From an uncultured Bacilli bacterium (GTDB lineage Bacteria > Bacillota_I > Bacilli_A > RF39 > UBA660): DNA of 64,000 bases. The position numbers and the translations under genes were made by a program. The notes below the pieces were generated by a model. That model worked only from the letters and a program-made list of their open reading frames with translations. It did no database searches and had not been told where the DNA came from. Each line of letters starts with the position of its first letter. Position 1 is the stretch's first letter. The stretch is from the NCBI GenBank assembly GCA_944350495.1, contig CALVOZ010000002.1:135421-199420 (forward strand). The letters run 5' to 3'. Of the stretch, positions 24,348 to 33,502 are shown in pieces.

Positions 24348-24866
24348 CTATACTAATTTTACTTTTTTTATCTTGCTATAAATAAGAGCAAAGATTAACA
24401 TTAAAACAACTTCAATAAAAATAATTTGCCATTGCTTTAAAGAAGTGATGGCAGCAATTTCAGATGAATATGTAATCATACCAATGGATATACTTTTAGC
24501 AAATATAGCAATTGACATTAAAATCTTTAATGGGACTCCACCCAATGCAGAACCAACGCAAACAATTTCATCTGGTAATATTGGTATAGCAAATAAAATA
24601 CCCGTTGTCAAAAAAGGATTAATTGAAATCAACTTTTGATATTTTTGATAATTAGAACTATTTTTGAATTTTAATAAATACTTTTCTCCTAAATAAAAAG
24701 ACAATTTGTACATTAAGATAATACCACTTAGAATACCAATTAAACCAACAACAAAAGCCACATGTGAGCCCAAAGAAACAGATCCCATTAGTATTGTACT
24801 AGCCTCTGGTAAAGGTAAACAAATTGGCTGAAAAATACACATTATAAAGAAAATTAAACATCTCAA
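24348..24866 (-). CDS. DedA/VTT-family membrane protein
   Basis: 172 residues from TTG 24866, which has AGGTG 6 bases upstream; a GTG 9 bases earlier overlaps that site. Membrane segments near 1-16, 28-50, 85-110, 115-135 and 145-165. The VTT core is visible as QPICLPLPEASTILMGSVSLG and ILPDEIVCVGSALGGVP. DedA-like proteins move lipids such as undecaprenyl phosphate across the membrane. Next to rdgB, likely co-transcribed. The 189 bases upstream to 25055 are AT-rich with nothing recognised. Confidence 0.75.
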   Translation of the reverse strand: MRCLIFFIMCIFQPICLPLPEASTILMGSVSLGSHVAFVVGLIGILSGIILMYKLSFYLGEKYLLKFKNSSNYQKYQKLISINPFLTTGILFAIPILPDEIVCVGSALGGVPLKILMSIAIFAKSISIGMITYSSEIAAITSLKQWQIIFIEVVLMLIFALIYSKIKKVKLV

Positions 24867-25055
24867 TCCCGTCACCTACAATAATTATATTATAAATTTT
24901 AAAAATTAAAAAAATTGCCAATTTTTATAATTAATCTTAAATTTAACTGTTTTAAATCATAGTTTTAATGCTAGTAAATAAGTTTATCTATAAGTCTCAT
25001 ATATTATTATATAAATTATAAGTAAATACACTAATATAATTGTAACATAAAAAAG

Positions 25056-26009
25056 CTAATCTAGAATTGATTCAATAATATATCTTGGTCTTTGTTTTGC
25101 TTCATTATATAACTTGCCTATATATTCCCCTATCACTCCTAAGCATAAAGTTTGAATACCTCCTATTAGCCAAATTGAGCAAACAATAAAAGTCCAGCCA
25201 GACACAGTATTACCAACTATTTTCATAACTATAGAATAAATTAATACAACAAAACTGATAAGCAATAACAAAAAACCAATTGATGTAATCATCCTTAATG
25301 GTTTAATACTAAAAGAAGTAATTCCGTCTAAAGCAAATGCTAACATCTTCTTTAAAGGATATTTAGATTTACCCGCAATTCGTTTATTACGCTCATAATA
25401 AGCAATATCTGTTTTATATCCAATTTGTGGAACAATGCCTCTTAAAAACAAATTTACTTCTTTATAATTACTTAATCCTTCCAAAGCTCTTTTACTCATT
25501 AATCGACAATCAGCATGATTGAAAACTACTTCAACCCCCATTAAATTCATAAATTTATAAAAACCTTCAGCAGTAAACCGTTTAAAAAAAGAATCCTTTT
25601 TACGTGAATTACGAACACCATAAACAATGTCTGCTCCAGCATTGTATTTGGCAATCATATCATCAATAACGTTAATGTCATCTTGTAAATCAGCATCCAT
25701 ACTAATACTTATATCAGCATGCTCTTTAGCATACATTAATCCTGCCAATAAAGCATTTTGATGCCCTCGATTACGAGATAAATTAACCCCAACATACATT
25801 TCATTACTTTCATGAAACTCTTTTATTATCTCCCATGTTCTATCCTTAGAACCATCATTTACAAAAATGACTTTACTATTATTACTAATTAAATTTTTAT
25901 TCATTAATTCTTTCATTTTTAAATCTAGTTGTTTCTTAGTAAAACCTAAAGCATCTTCTTCATTGTAACATGGAATAACTAAATTTAAAATCAAATTACA
26001 CTTCTTCAT
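25056..26009 (-). CDS. GT2 polyprenyl-phosphate glycosyltransferase (GtrB/CsbB-like)
   Basis: 317 residues from ATG 26009 (GAGGGGAGAAGG upstream). GT-A motifs: VIPCYNEED, FVNDGSKDRTW, SMDADLQDDI (DXD) and KRIAGKSKYPLKKM. Two C-terminal membrane helices (about 228-250, 262-290) as in bactoprenol-phosphate glucosyl/GlcNAc transferases. It would charge undecaprenyl phosphate with a sugar inside the cell. Overlaps the GT-C gene by 14 bases. Confidence 0.9.
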   Translation of the reverse strand: MKKCNLILNLVIPCYNEEDALGFTKKQLDLKMKELMNKNLISNNSKVIFVNDGSKDRTWEIIKEFHESNEMYVGVNLSRNRGHQNALLAGLMYAKEHADISISMDADLQDDINVIDDMIAKYNAGADIVYGVRNSRKKDSFFKRFTAEGFYKFMNLMGVEVVFNHADCRLMSKRALEGLSNYKEVNLFLRGIVPQIGYKTDIAYYERNKRIAGKSKYPLKKMLAFALDGITSFSIKPLRMITSIGFLLLLISFVVLIYSIVMKIVGNTVSGWTFIVCSIWLIGGIQTLCLGVIGEYIGKLYNEAKQRPRYIIESILD

Positions 26010-28065
26010 CAAATGCCTTCTCCCCTCTAAATAAAGCCACATATTCTAAAAACATTATTAAAATACAAATTATTATATATTCAGGAATAGTATATATTCC
26101 CCTTTTTTCTAAATTAATAATTTCAAATAGTAAATCACTAGCCTGTTCCTCACCATTAACAATTAGTTTACCGCTTGGATAAAAATCAAATTCTGTTTTA
26201 AAAACGCTAGCTATTTCCAATTGTCCTTCATCAGAAGTAGTAAGTCTAATTGTATAAATTCCTTCATTGTATTGTTTATCTAAATTGAAAGTTGTAACTC
26301 CATCTTGTATTTCTTCATCAATAAAATTTGTTTGGTAAATTTTTTTGCCAGATTCATTAACTAATTCCAATTTATAAATACTATCATCTAATTCATCATT
26401 ATTAAAAGTTAAGTTAATAATATTAAATTTACTATTCAAAGTTAGAGTTTGCTCTAAATTTACATTTTTATTTAGTTCAACATAAAGAATTTTTTTAGTG
26501 GTATCCTTAGAAACAATATTAGTCCTTAATGTTTCATCAGTATATTTATTAAAATTTAAAATCAAAATAACTATTGTTGAAAGAATTATTAAATATTTAG
26601 ACCACTTATATTTATATTTTATATATTCACCAAATTTAAGCTTATCGTAAGAATAACTACCTAAAATAATTAGCCATGGCAAAAATGATAAGCTATAACG
26701 AGGAGATGCTTCCCATATTAAGTAAAAGAAAACTGCTCCAAAAATAGCAATAGCTATAATTGATTTTTCTTTCCTTTTCAATAACAAACATAAACTAATA
26801 ATGGTACCAATTAAAGTCCCTAATTTAGATATTTGTAATATATAATTTAAAACTAAGTTTTTATCTTCTACTAAGTATCGATAAGAAATATTATAATCAT
26901 CAACCAACTCTAAATATTTTTGATAACTGTAATCCCCTTTTGACCAAACCGCATTTAATTTGTTAATATATAATTTTAGTAAACCAAATGGTCCCAAATC
27001 CTTAATACGCTTTTTTATTTCTGAAATATTTAACTCAATTCTCTCTTCTACATTATTAGCATTATCACTTAAATAAAAATCGTCTTGACTATAATAACCA
27101 TTATTTTTTTCATTTAGTCCCATCATTATCCAATGAGTTACAGGAAATTCGGCCTTATAATCAATATCAGTAAAAACCGTTTTTTCAATATATTTTGTTC
27201 CTAAAAATGTTAAAAAAACTGCTATAAATATTGGAATTACCTTAGTAGTTATTCTTTTTAAATTTAAACTAATAAAAATATAGACTAAATACGCAATTAA
27301 AATAAAAATTGAAACAGCTCTAATTTTATAGGCTATAACACTTAAAAATCCAATCAATAATCCATATAAAATGTTATTTTTTATTTCATCATTTTTGCGC
27401 GTTTTTACTACTAGATATATTAAAATACTAACCCATGGTAACATTAAAATATCTGTATAATAATAAGATACATATAAATAAAAGATTGGAGATAAAACAC
27501 ATATAAACAGGCTTAAAATTGCTTTATCAATGTCACTTATTTCCTTAACTGTTTTATACGTGAAGTAGGACATAATTATAATACTAATACAACTAAGAAA
27601 GTTATAAAGTAAATGACCATACTCTGGATTAATTCTTTGTAAATTATATAAAATTATAACCAAAAATCGATTATTTGGATAAACAGAAAAATAATGATTA
27701 TTAATAATTGTTCCTGTCTCATTTAAACCGTTTATTGCTGATATAATATGAATTAAATCAACTTTAGGTACACTTTTTATAAAAATAGTACTAATAGTTA
27801 ATAAAAAAAACTGCATTAACAATAAAATGGCTACAGTAACTTTTTTCTTTTTATCAGATAACCTAATTACAAATTTATATAACTTATAAATTAATAATAA
27901 ATAAATAATTATTCCTATAATAAGTACCAATGGATTCAAATAACAATAGCTTCGATTTACATAAAAAAATACTCCACCTATGGTAGCACTTGTTAAGCAT
28001 ACAATAGTAAAGATTAATAAAACCTTATACCCAATATCAATAATCTTATTTACGTTCTTCTTCAT
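25996..28065 (-). CDS. GT-C-fold membrane glycosyltransferase
   Basis: 689 residues with about 11-12 membrane helices over the first 510 residues and an extracytoplasmic beta-rich domain (530-660) before a last helix. The first outer loop contains GTIINNHYFSVYPNNRFLVI, the place where PMT/GT39-like enzymes keep catalytic acids. It probably transfers the lipid-linked sugar to a surface polymer. Overlaps gtrA-like and GT2 genes on both sides. Confidence 0.75.
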   Translation of the reverse strand: MKKNVNKIIDIGYKVLLIFTIVCLTSATIGGVFFYVNRSYCYLNPLVLIIGIIIYLLLIYKLYKFVIRLSDKKKKVTVAILLLMQFFLLTISTIFIKSVPKVDLIHIISAINGLNETGTIINNHYFSVYPNNRFLVIILYNLQRINPEYGHLLYNFLSCISIIIMSYFTYKTVKEISDIDKAILSLFICVLSPIFYLYVSYYYTDILMLPWVSILIYLVVKTRKNDEIKNNILYGLLIGFLSVIAYKIRAVSIFILIAYLVYIFISLNLKRITTKVIPIFIAVFLTFLGTKYIEKTVFTDIDYKAEFPVTHWIMMGLNEKNNGYYSQDDFYLSDNANNVEERIELNISEIKKRIKDLGPFGLLKLYINKLNAVWSKGDYSYQKYLELVDDYNISYRYLVEDKNLVLNYILQISKLGTLIGTIISLCLLLKRKEKSIIAIAIFGAVFFYLIWEASPRYSLSFLPWLIILGSYSYDKLKFGEYIKYKYKWSKYLIILSTIVILILNFNKYTDETLRTNIVSKDTTKKILYVELNKNVNLEQTLTLNSKFNIINLTFNNDELDDSIYKLELVNESGKKIYQTNFIDEEIQDGVTTFNLDKQYNEGIYTIRLTTSDEGQLEIASVFKTEFDFYPSGKLIVNGEEQASDLLFEIINLEKRGIYTIPEYIIICILIMFLEYVALFRGEKAFDEEV

Positions 28066-28477
28066 AACTATCCTTCTTAAAAACTATTATCTTACTTAAT
28101 ATATAATTTCCAATTATAACTAATACTTGACTAATCAACTTTACTATTTTATCATTAAAGTACAAAAGTGATACTCCTATAAACATTACTAACATATCTA
28201 AGATTAACGTTGATATACGGGCACTCACAAAAGTAAAAAATTCTTTTTTCTTATTTTGATTAGTACTATTAAAAACAAATTTACGATTAGTAAAGTATGC
28301 AAATAATACTCCTATACACCAAGATAAGATATTAGCAATTTGTAATTCTAAATTAAGTTTTGGATCTAATATTATAATCGTTAAAACATAATAAGCAATC
28401 AAACTAACTACAGTTGTTAAAACTCCAAAGATTAAATAATTAATTATTTCTTGATACTGTCTATATAATTTTAACAC
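28046..28477 (-). CDS. GtrA-family flippase-like protein
   Basis: 143 residues, GTG start at 28477 behind GGTGAATT. Four membrane helices, with the family opening INYLIFGVLTTVVSLIAYYV and a mid FAYFTNRKFVFNS (FxxNRxxVF) signature. GtrA proteins are thought to flip polyprenyl-linked sugars. First gene of the GtrA/GT-C/GtrB operon, comparable to Bacillus/Listeria GtcA-CsbB-YfhO teichoic-acid glycosylation. Confidence 0.88.
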   Translation of the reverse strand: MLKLYRQYQEIINYLIFGVLTTVVSLIAYYVLTIIILDPKLNLELQIANILSWCIGVLFAYFTNRKFVFNSTNQNKKKEFFTFVSARISTLILDMLVMFIGVSLLYFNDKIVKLISQVLVIIGNYILSKIIVFKKDSYEEERK

Positions 28478-29004
28478 TTAAATTCACCAACTTCTTATAT
28501 ATAATTTCATATTTTAGAATACGTTTTCAACTGTACTTTTCGCTTGATTTGAGCAATCTAGATAATATAAAGAAATAATAATATAATTTTCATTTAAAAT
28601 CTCCGTTGATTTAGCAAACGTCTTTTGTAAAATTTTCTAAAACCAAAGTCCAAATATTATTTAGACAATAAATAATTTCATTACTAGTACACATTATAGC
28701 AGTTGTTATATATTATCAATATTATTTATTTTTCCTTGAAATAACTTAATAAAAATTACCTACTTAAAGCTACAAAAATTATATCATTATTGACAAAATA
28801 ATACAACAACAATAACTTCATAATAACATTTAAAATGACATATAAAATTTATTCTTAAAAACTTTAAAAAATGATGGCTTTAAAGATGATTTAGAAGTCT
28901 TTTTAATTTATAATTATTCAAATGGCACATTATAATTTAGCTATACTTATTATATTGTAATATTGTACACTATTTGTTTTTTATATTAGCCATTTTATAT
29001 ATTT
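28478..29004. other. AT-rich intergenic region without a recognised gene
   Basis: About 530 bases, very AT-rich with many stops in all frames. It probably holds the promoter of the GtrA operon near its left end. No RNA structure, repeat or short ORF with a ribosome site was convincing. Confidence 0.6.
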
Positions 29005-29038
29005 ATAAAAAAGAAGAACATTACCTCGTTCTTTTTTT
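29005..29038 (-). terminator. Terminator of tRNA-His
   Basis: AAAGAAC / GTTCTT hairpin followed by a T run on the minus strand, 10 bases after the tRNA 3' end. Confidence 0.75.
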
Positions 29039-29047
29039 ACTTATAAA

Positions 29048-29124
29048 TGGGGCGCGATAAGGGGATCGAACCCTTGCATAACGGAACCACAATCCGCCGT
29101 GTTAACCACTTCACCAATCACGCC
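29048..29124 (-). tRNA. tRNA-His (GTG)
   Basis: 77 bases with encoded CCA. The acceptor GCGTGAT pairs with ATCGCGC; the extra G-1 faces C73, which is the hallmark of tRNA-His. The anticodon loop TTGTGGT has anticodon GTG inside a GGA/TCC-closed stem, and the T arm AAGGG-TTCGATC-CCCTT is perfect. Single tRNA gene here with its own terminator. Confidence 0.97.
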
Positions 29125-29229
29125 ATGTGCAAATTACATACTCAATTATACCATAAATATTTTAAATTGCAAGTATTTATTAAGATAACAAAATATTTTA
29201 TTTATCATATTATACAATGAGGTGAATTT

Positions 29230-29586
29230 ATGTATAATAGTACTGAAAAATTATTTGAACCTTATCAAGGATTCATTAGAGGTAATATGTTCAAAAATTT
29301 ATATGATGGTTATGGACCTGTTTATGATATTAATCCTATGAATGAACAAGCAGAATTATTAACATATTTAGATATGTTTGAATTTGCAATGATTGATATT
29401 GGTCTTTACTTAGATGTTTTTCCCAATGATAAAGAAATGGTTAATTTATATAATAATTTAAAGAGTGAGAAAAAGAAAATTTTAGATAAATATGAAAAGG
29501 ATTATAATTCATTATCATTAGATAGTGATGATTTGAATAAAATGCCATGGGATTGGAATAAAAATCCATGGCCATGGGAGGGTTAA
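29230..29586 (+). CDS. Spore coat protein CotJB with CotJA-like N-terminus
   Basis: 118 residues behind GAGGTG. Residues 35-118 match CotJB: QAELLTYLDMFEFAMIDIGL, YLDVFPNDKEMVNLYNN and a Trp-rich end WDWNKNPWPWEG. The first 35 (EPYQGFIRGNMFKNLYDGY) look like the short CotJA motif, so CotJA and CotJB appear merged. CotJ proteins form an inner spore coat layer. One base separates it from cotJC. Confidence 0.8.
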   Translation: MYNSTEKLFEPYQGFIRGNMFKNLYDGYGPVYDINPMNEQAELLTYLDMFEFAMIDIGLYLDVFPNDKEMVNLYNNLKSEKKKILDKYEKDYNSLSLDSDDLNKMPWDWNKNPWPWEG

Positions 29587-29587
29587 T

Positions 29588-30148
29588 ATGTTCAAATATT
29601 GTAAAAAAATGGAATATCCTATAAATATTAAAAACAAAGACTTAAAAATGGCCAAGAATTTATTAGCGCAATATGGTGGACCTGATGGTGAATGGGCTGC
29701 AGCTATGCGTTATTTAAATCAAAGATTTTCTATGCCAGATGAAAGAGGAAAGTCATTGCTTACTGATATAGGTACTGAAGAAATGAATCATGTTGAAATG
29801 ATTGCTGCCATGGTTGAGCAATTAATGCAAGGCGCTACTAAAAGAGAATTAGACGAAGCAGGACTTACTGCCAATTATGTTCAGCACGATCACACTCTTT
29901 TTCCGGTGGATGCTAATGGTGTACCTTTTACTTCGGCGTACATTGAAACAACTGGTGATTATATTGCTGATTTAACTTCTGATATGGCAGCAGAGCAAAG
30001 AGCAAGAGCCACTTATGAACATTTGATGACCTTAACTAAAGATCCAGATGTCTTAGGGCCACTTTCTTTTCTTAGACAAAGAGAAGTTGTTCATTTTATC
30101 CGGTTTAAAGAGTTAAAGGAATATTATGAAAAAAACATGAATAATTAA
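29588..30148 (+). CDS. cotJC: Spore coat protein CotJC / manganese catalase
   Basis: 186 residues, behind GGAGGG. Ferritin-like four-helix bundle with di-manganese ligands: DIGTEEMNHVEMIAAMVEQL (ExxH), MAAEQRARATYEHL (E...H) and RQREVVHFIRF (E...H). Length matches CotJC (about 190). It protects spores from peroxide and sits in the coat. Cotranscribed with the cotJB gene, presumably late in the mother cell. Confidence 0.93.
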   Translation: MFKYCKKMEYPINIKNKDLKMAKNLLAQYGGPDGEWAAAMRYLNQRFSMPDERGKSLLTDIGTEEMNHVEMIAAMVEQLMQGATKRELDEAGLTANYVQHDHTLFPVDANGVPFTSAYIETTGDYIADLTSDMAAEQRARATYEHLMTLTKDPDVLGPLSFLRQREVVHFIRFKELKEYYEKNMNN

Positions 30149-30160
30149 ATTCATGTTTTT
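30131..30160. terminator. Bidirectional terminator
   Basis: AAAAACATGAATAA / TTCATGTTTTT hairpin between convergent cotJC and mbl. Confidence 0.8.
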
Positions 30161-31148
30161 ATATACTGTTTAATGACTTAATATTTCCTAATAATACCCC
30201 TGTTCCCTCAACAACACATGTTAAAGGGCTAGCTGCCATAAATACGGGTACTTTTAATTCCTGAACTAATAATTTATCAAGTCCGTCAATCATAGCGCCA
30301 CCACCAGTTAATACAATTCCCTTATCTACTATATCTCCTGCTAATTCAGGTGGAGTTAACTCTAATACCTCTTTTATTTCATTTACAATTTTATAAATAC
30401 TTTCTCTTATAGCCTCTTCTACCTCTTTAGAAGTTATTGTAATTGCCTGTGGTAAACCAGTTATTAAGTTTCTTCCCTTTATTTCCATTTTATCATTCCG
30501 CTTATTAAATACAGTCCCAATTGTTATTTTAATATCTTCAGCTGTTCGCTCACCTATCAATAATTTATATTTTGCTCTAATATATTTTACAATAGCATTA
30601 TCAAAAGTATTACCGGCTATTTTAATAGATGAACTTCTAACTATACTTCCTACTGATAATATGGCAATATCCGTTGTCCCACCACCGATATCGATAATCA
30701 TATTAGCGCTCGGTTTTGAGATATCCATTCCTGCTCCTATAGCCGCTACTTTTGGTTCTTCCTCAATATATACGCTTCTTGCCCCTGTTCGTTCGGCTGC
30801 TTCCATAATCGCATTTTTTTCTACTTGAGTTATATTTGAAGGACAGCAAATTAAAATACGTGGTCGGCAAAAATTAGTATAGCCATGTACCTTTTTTATA
30901 AAATAATTAAGCATTATTTCTGTTATTTCAAAATCAGCAATAACACCATCTTTCATAGGTCGAATTGCTTGGACTTTACCTGGAGTTCGACCTATCATAG
31001 CTCTTGCATCTTTACCTACAGCAAGTACCTTTTTTGTACCTGTTTCAATTGCAACTACACTAGGTTCATTTAAGACAATACCTTTTCCTTTTACATATAT
31101 TAATACATTAGTAGTGCCTAGATCTATTCCAATATCTTTTCCAAACAT
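30159..31148 (-). CDS. mbl: Rod-shape-determining protein of the MreB/Mbl family
   Basis: 329 residues from ATG 31148 (GGTGGGTGG upstream; upstream in-frame codons lack a site). Actin-fold motifs: DIGIDLGTTNVLIYVKGKG (phosphate 1), PSVVAIETGT, MIIDIGGGTTDIAILSVG (phosphate 2) and GIVLTGGGAMIDGLDKLL (adenosine). The usual place behind spoIID/spoIIQ fits Mbl (in B. subtilis spoIIID-mbl). It guides cylindrical wall synthesis. Last gene of the sporulation cluster. Confidence 0.88.
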   Translation of the reverse strand: MFGKDIGIDLGTTNVLIYVKGKGIVLNEPSVVAIETGTKKVLAVGKDARAMIGRTPGKVQAIRPMKDGVIADFEITEIMLNYFIKKVHGYTNFCRPRILICCPSNITQVEKNAIMEAAERTGARSVYIEEEPKVAAIGAGMDISKPSANMIIDIGGGTTDIAILSVGSIVRSSSIKIAGNTFDNAIVKYIRAKYKLLIGERTAEDIKITIGTVFNKRNDKMEIKGRNLITGLPQAITITSKEVEEAIRESIYKIVNEIKEVLELTPPELAGDIVDKGIVLTGGGAMIDGLDKLLVQELKVPVFMAASPLTCVVEGTGVLLGNIKSLNSI

Positions 31149-31215
31149 ACAACCACCCACCGTCATATTAATTTTACCATAATTGATTATATTAAGTAAA
31201 TCAGCAAAAAAAATA

Positions 31216-31830
31216 TTATAACGATTTGTCATAATATTCTTCTGGATTAACATTTATGTTATCAATTAATAATTCAAAGTATAAATGATTGTTTAAATCA
31301 CTATTAATATTAGATGTAGATGATACACCGATTACTGTTCCTTTAGTTACAATATCACCGGTCTTTACTTTTATATCACTAATGCTTTGATATACACTAA
31401 CAACTGATTCTGAATGTTTTATTTTTACAATATTTCCTAATAATGTATCTTCTTTTACTTCAATTACTTCACCATCCAAAACAGCTATTGCCTCAAATGG
31501 TTCACCATCTAGGGAATAACTAATACCACTGCTTTGAATATAAGTATCCTCATAGTAAATTATTGAAGATGTCTGGTTTTCTTCATCACCTTGATAATCA
31601 TAATAATTTTGAACAATTGCAACATTATCATTATTATATGGTCTACCAATTATAGTATCTTTTTCTTGGTTTACTGGTAAAGTTATTTTACTTAAAACAT
31701 CAATAATACCACTTGGTTGTTCTAATTTTACTGCCGGTTTATTACTTATTAAAACCAATGTTCCGATAAGTAACAAAATAGCAATTGCATATAAAGCATA
31801 AACTACTTTTCTATTAAATACTTTTATCAT
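31216..31830 (-). CDS. spoIIQ: SpoIIQ-like M23 (LytM-fold) sporulation protein
   Basis: 204 residues. One N-terminal membrane helix (10-28), then an extracytoplasmic LytM fold: AVLDGEVIEVKEDTLLGNIVKIKHSESVVSVYQSISDIKV (split core) and NHLYFELLIDN. The HxxxD zinc motif of active peptidases is missing and HLYFE replaces HLHFE, as in SpoIIQ of endospore formers, where it pairs with SpoIIIAH across the septum. Between spoIID and mbl. Confidence 0.82.
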   Translation of the reverse strand: MIKVFNRKVVYALYAIAILLLIGTLVLISNKPAVKLEQPSGIIDVLSKITLPVNQEKDTIIGRPYNNDNVAIVQNYYDYQGDEENQTSSIIYYEDTYIQSSGISYSLDGEPFEAIAVLDGEVIEVKEDTLLGNIVKIKHSESVVSVYQSISDIKVKTGDIVTKGTVIGVSSTSNINSDLNNHLYFELLIDNINVNPEEYYDKSL

Positions 31831-31865
31831 ATATTCACCTCTATTTAAATTGTGAACATATTTTA

Positions 31866-32792
31866 TTATTTTATACTATTTTTTATTTTTTTTATTTCAA
31901 CGTTTGTATAATAATGTTTTATTATTTCATCATATGTATAACCTGCTAAAGCCATTCCTTGAGCTCCATATTGGCTCATACCAACACCGTGTCCATATCC
32001 CTTAGTTGTTATATATACATAATTATCTATTAATTCAATTTCAAAGCAAGTTGATCTTAAATTAAATTTTTTTACTATTTCATCGCCAGTAAATTCTTTT
32101 TCATTTATAACTATTTTTTTTATTCTTCCACCTTTTGTTTTAGATGTTATTTTAACATTTAATTGATCACTTACTTTTAAGTTTAATTGTTTTAAAAATT
32201 TATCTAACTGATATTTATTCTCTTCATTAAATACTGGTGAAATATTGTCCCATTTACTCTCGACACTTCTTAAATATGGTACTTTACTAACAAATATCTC
32301 TTCACTGTTTTCAGTATAGCCTGTACTTGTTGAAAAAAATAAAGTTTCAGCTATTTTTCCATCATATATAACATATTCATAAGCTGTTTCAGTGACTGCT
32401 TCTTTTATTTTACCTAAATATTGTTCATATTTACTACCCCATTTTTTCTTTAATGTATTAGAATCTAAATATACTTGATTTAAAACCGTATCTATTACAT
32501 CGTAGTCTTTATTTTTATTTTTTACCATTTGATACATTACATAACTACGTGACGCTACGGCTTGGGCTTTTAAAGCTTCTAATTCAAAAGAAGCAGGCAT
32601 TTCTCCTGCTACAACACCCATTACATATTCTTCTAAAGGAATGTTTTCTATTTTTTTAGAATCATTTCGATATACTCGTACTTGTTCATTTCTTGTAAAC
32701 ATAAATTCTTCGGTACTATTAGTAAATAAGAATTGTATAGTTATATATGGTATTAATAATGTTATTAAAAAAAATAATAATATTTTTTTCAA
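31866..32792 (-). CDS. spoIID: Stage II sporulation protein D, lytic transglycosylase
   Basis: 308 residues from a TTG at 32792, chosen for AAGGAGGT 6 bases upstream. An N-terminal membrane helix (3-20) is followed by the SpoIID domain: LEEYVMGVVAGEMPASFELE with the catalytic Glu, ALKAQAVASRSYV, FFSTSTGYTENSEEIF and GYGHGVGMSQYGAQGMA. It cuts septal peptidoglycan during engulfment. Confidence 0.92.
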   Translation of the reverse strand: MKKILLFFLITLLIPYITIQFLFTNSTEEFMFTRNEQVRVYRNDSKKIENIPLEEYVMGVVAGEMPASFELEALKAQAVASRSYVMYQMVKNKNKDYDVIDTVLNQVYLDSNTLKKKWGSKYEQYLGKIKEAVTETAYEYVIYDGKIAETLFFSTSTGYTENSEEIFVSKVPYLRSVESKWDNISPVFNEENKYQLDKFLKQLNLKVSDQLNVKITSKTKGGRIKKIVINEKEFTGDEIVKKFNLRSTCFEIELIDNYVYITTKGYGHGVGMSQYGAQGMALAGYTYDEIIKHYYTNVEIKKIKNSIK

Positions 32793-32824
32793 AGAAATAC
32801 CTCCTTCGATAAAACATACTACTA

Positions 32825-33016
32825 TTAGATTGTACTTATAAAACAAAAATCATAAATAAAATTAGTGACCAAATATGATAGAGCAAAACTTAACATTATA
32901 TATAATACTTTAATTTGCATTATACGGCCTTTTTTAAAGGCATTTTCTATTCTAACACTTTCCATAGTCCACATTGCTAAAAGTGTTGTAATAACATATA
33001 AAACTAGTTTAATCAT
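32825..33016 (-). CDS. DUF1146 small membrane protein (YwzB-like)
   Basis: 63 residues with two membrane helices. Family pattern: MWTMESVRIENAFKKGRIMQ in the loop and LSYLVTNFIYDFCF in helix 2. In Bacillus ywzB sits beside the murAA/spoIID region, as here. Overlaps the 3' end of rpiB by 8 bases and precedes spoIID. Function unknown. Confidence 0.8.
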   Translation of the reverse strand: MIKLVLYVITTLLAMWTMESVRIENAFKKGRIMQIKVLYIMLSFALSYLVTNFIYDFCFISTI

Positions 33017-33446
33017 GGTAATTATCTATCATTTCTATTCGGCGGTTATATCTATCAATATTAGCGTACTCACTAGTTAAAAATGTTTTAATGATTTCTT
33101 TTAATTGATTTATTTCTATTCTAGAACCAACAGCTATAACATTAGCATCATTATCTCTTCTAGTCATCATTGCTTCCCAGGAATCATTTACTTTAGCACA
33201 TCTAACCCCTTTTACTTTATTACAAGCAATACTCATTCCTATCCCACTGTTACATATTAAGATACCATAGTCAACCTCTTTGCTAACTACAGCTTTACCC
33301 AATTTAAAAGCATATAATGGATAATCAACCATGTCAGTGGTATCCGTTCCATAATTAATTACATCATAACCTAAATTAGTTAAATAATTTGTCAATTCTT
33401 GTTTAATTTCAATTCCATGATGATCGGTTGCTATTCCTACTTTCAT
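33009..33446 (-). CDS. rpiB: Ribose-5-phosphate isomerase B
   Basis: 145 residues. RpiB motifs: GIATDHHGIEIK at the N-terminus, the catalytic Cys in ICNSGIGMSIACNK, and MTRRDNDANVIAVGSR. Interconverts ribose-5-P and ribulose-5-P in the pentose phosphate pathway. First gene of the run toward spoIID; linked to DUF1146 by overlap. Confidence 0.93.
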   Translation of the reverse strand: MKVGIATDHHGIEIKQELTNYLTNLGYDVINYGTDTTDMVDYPLYAFKLGKAVVSKEVDYGILICNSGIGMSIACNKVKGVRCAKVNDSWEAMMTRRDNDANVIAVGSRIEINQLKEIIKTFLTSEYANIDRYNRRIEMIDNYHD

Positions 33447-33474
33447 AAAATCCCTCCGTAATTATTATAGCATG

Positions 33475-33502
33475 AAAAAAAGGTAAATAATATTACCTTT
33501 TT
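33475..33502 (-). terminator. Terminator of the 932-residue gene
   Basis: AAAAAAAGGTAA / TTACCTTTTT hairpin right after its stop. Confidence 0.8.

Noticed and set aside
28478-29004. Hidden small gene or RNA in the AT-rich gap
   Set aside because: No ORF with a ribosome site and no strong inverted repeat outside the tRNA terminator.
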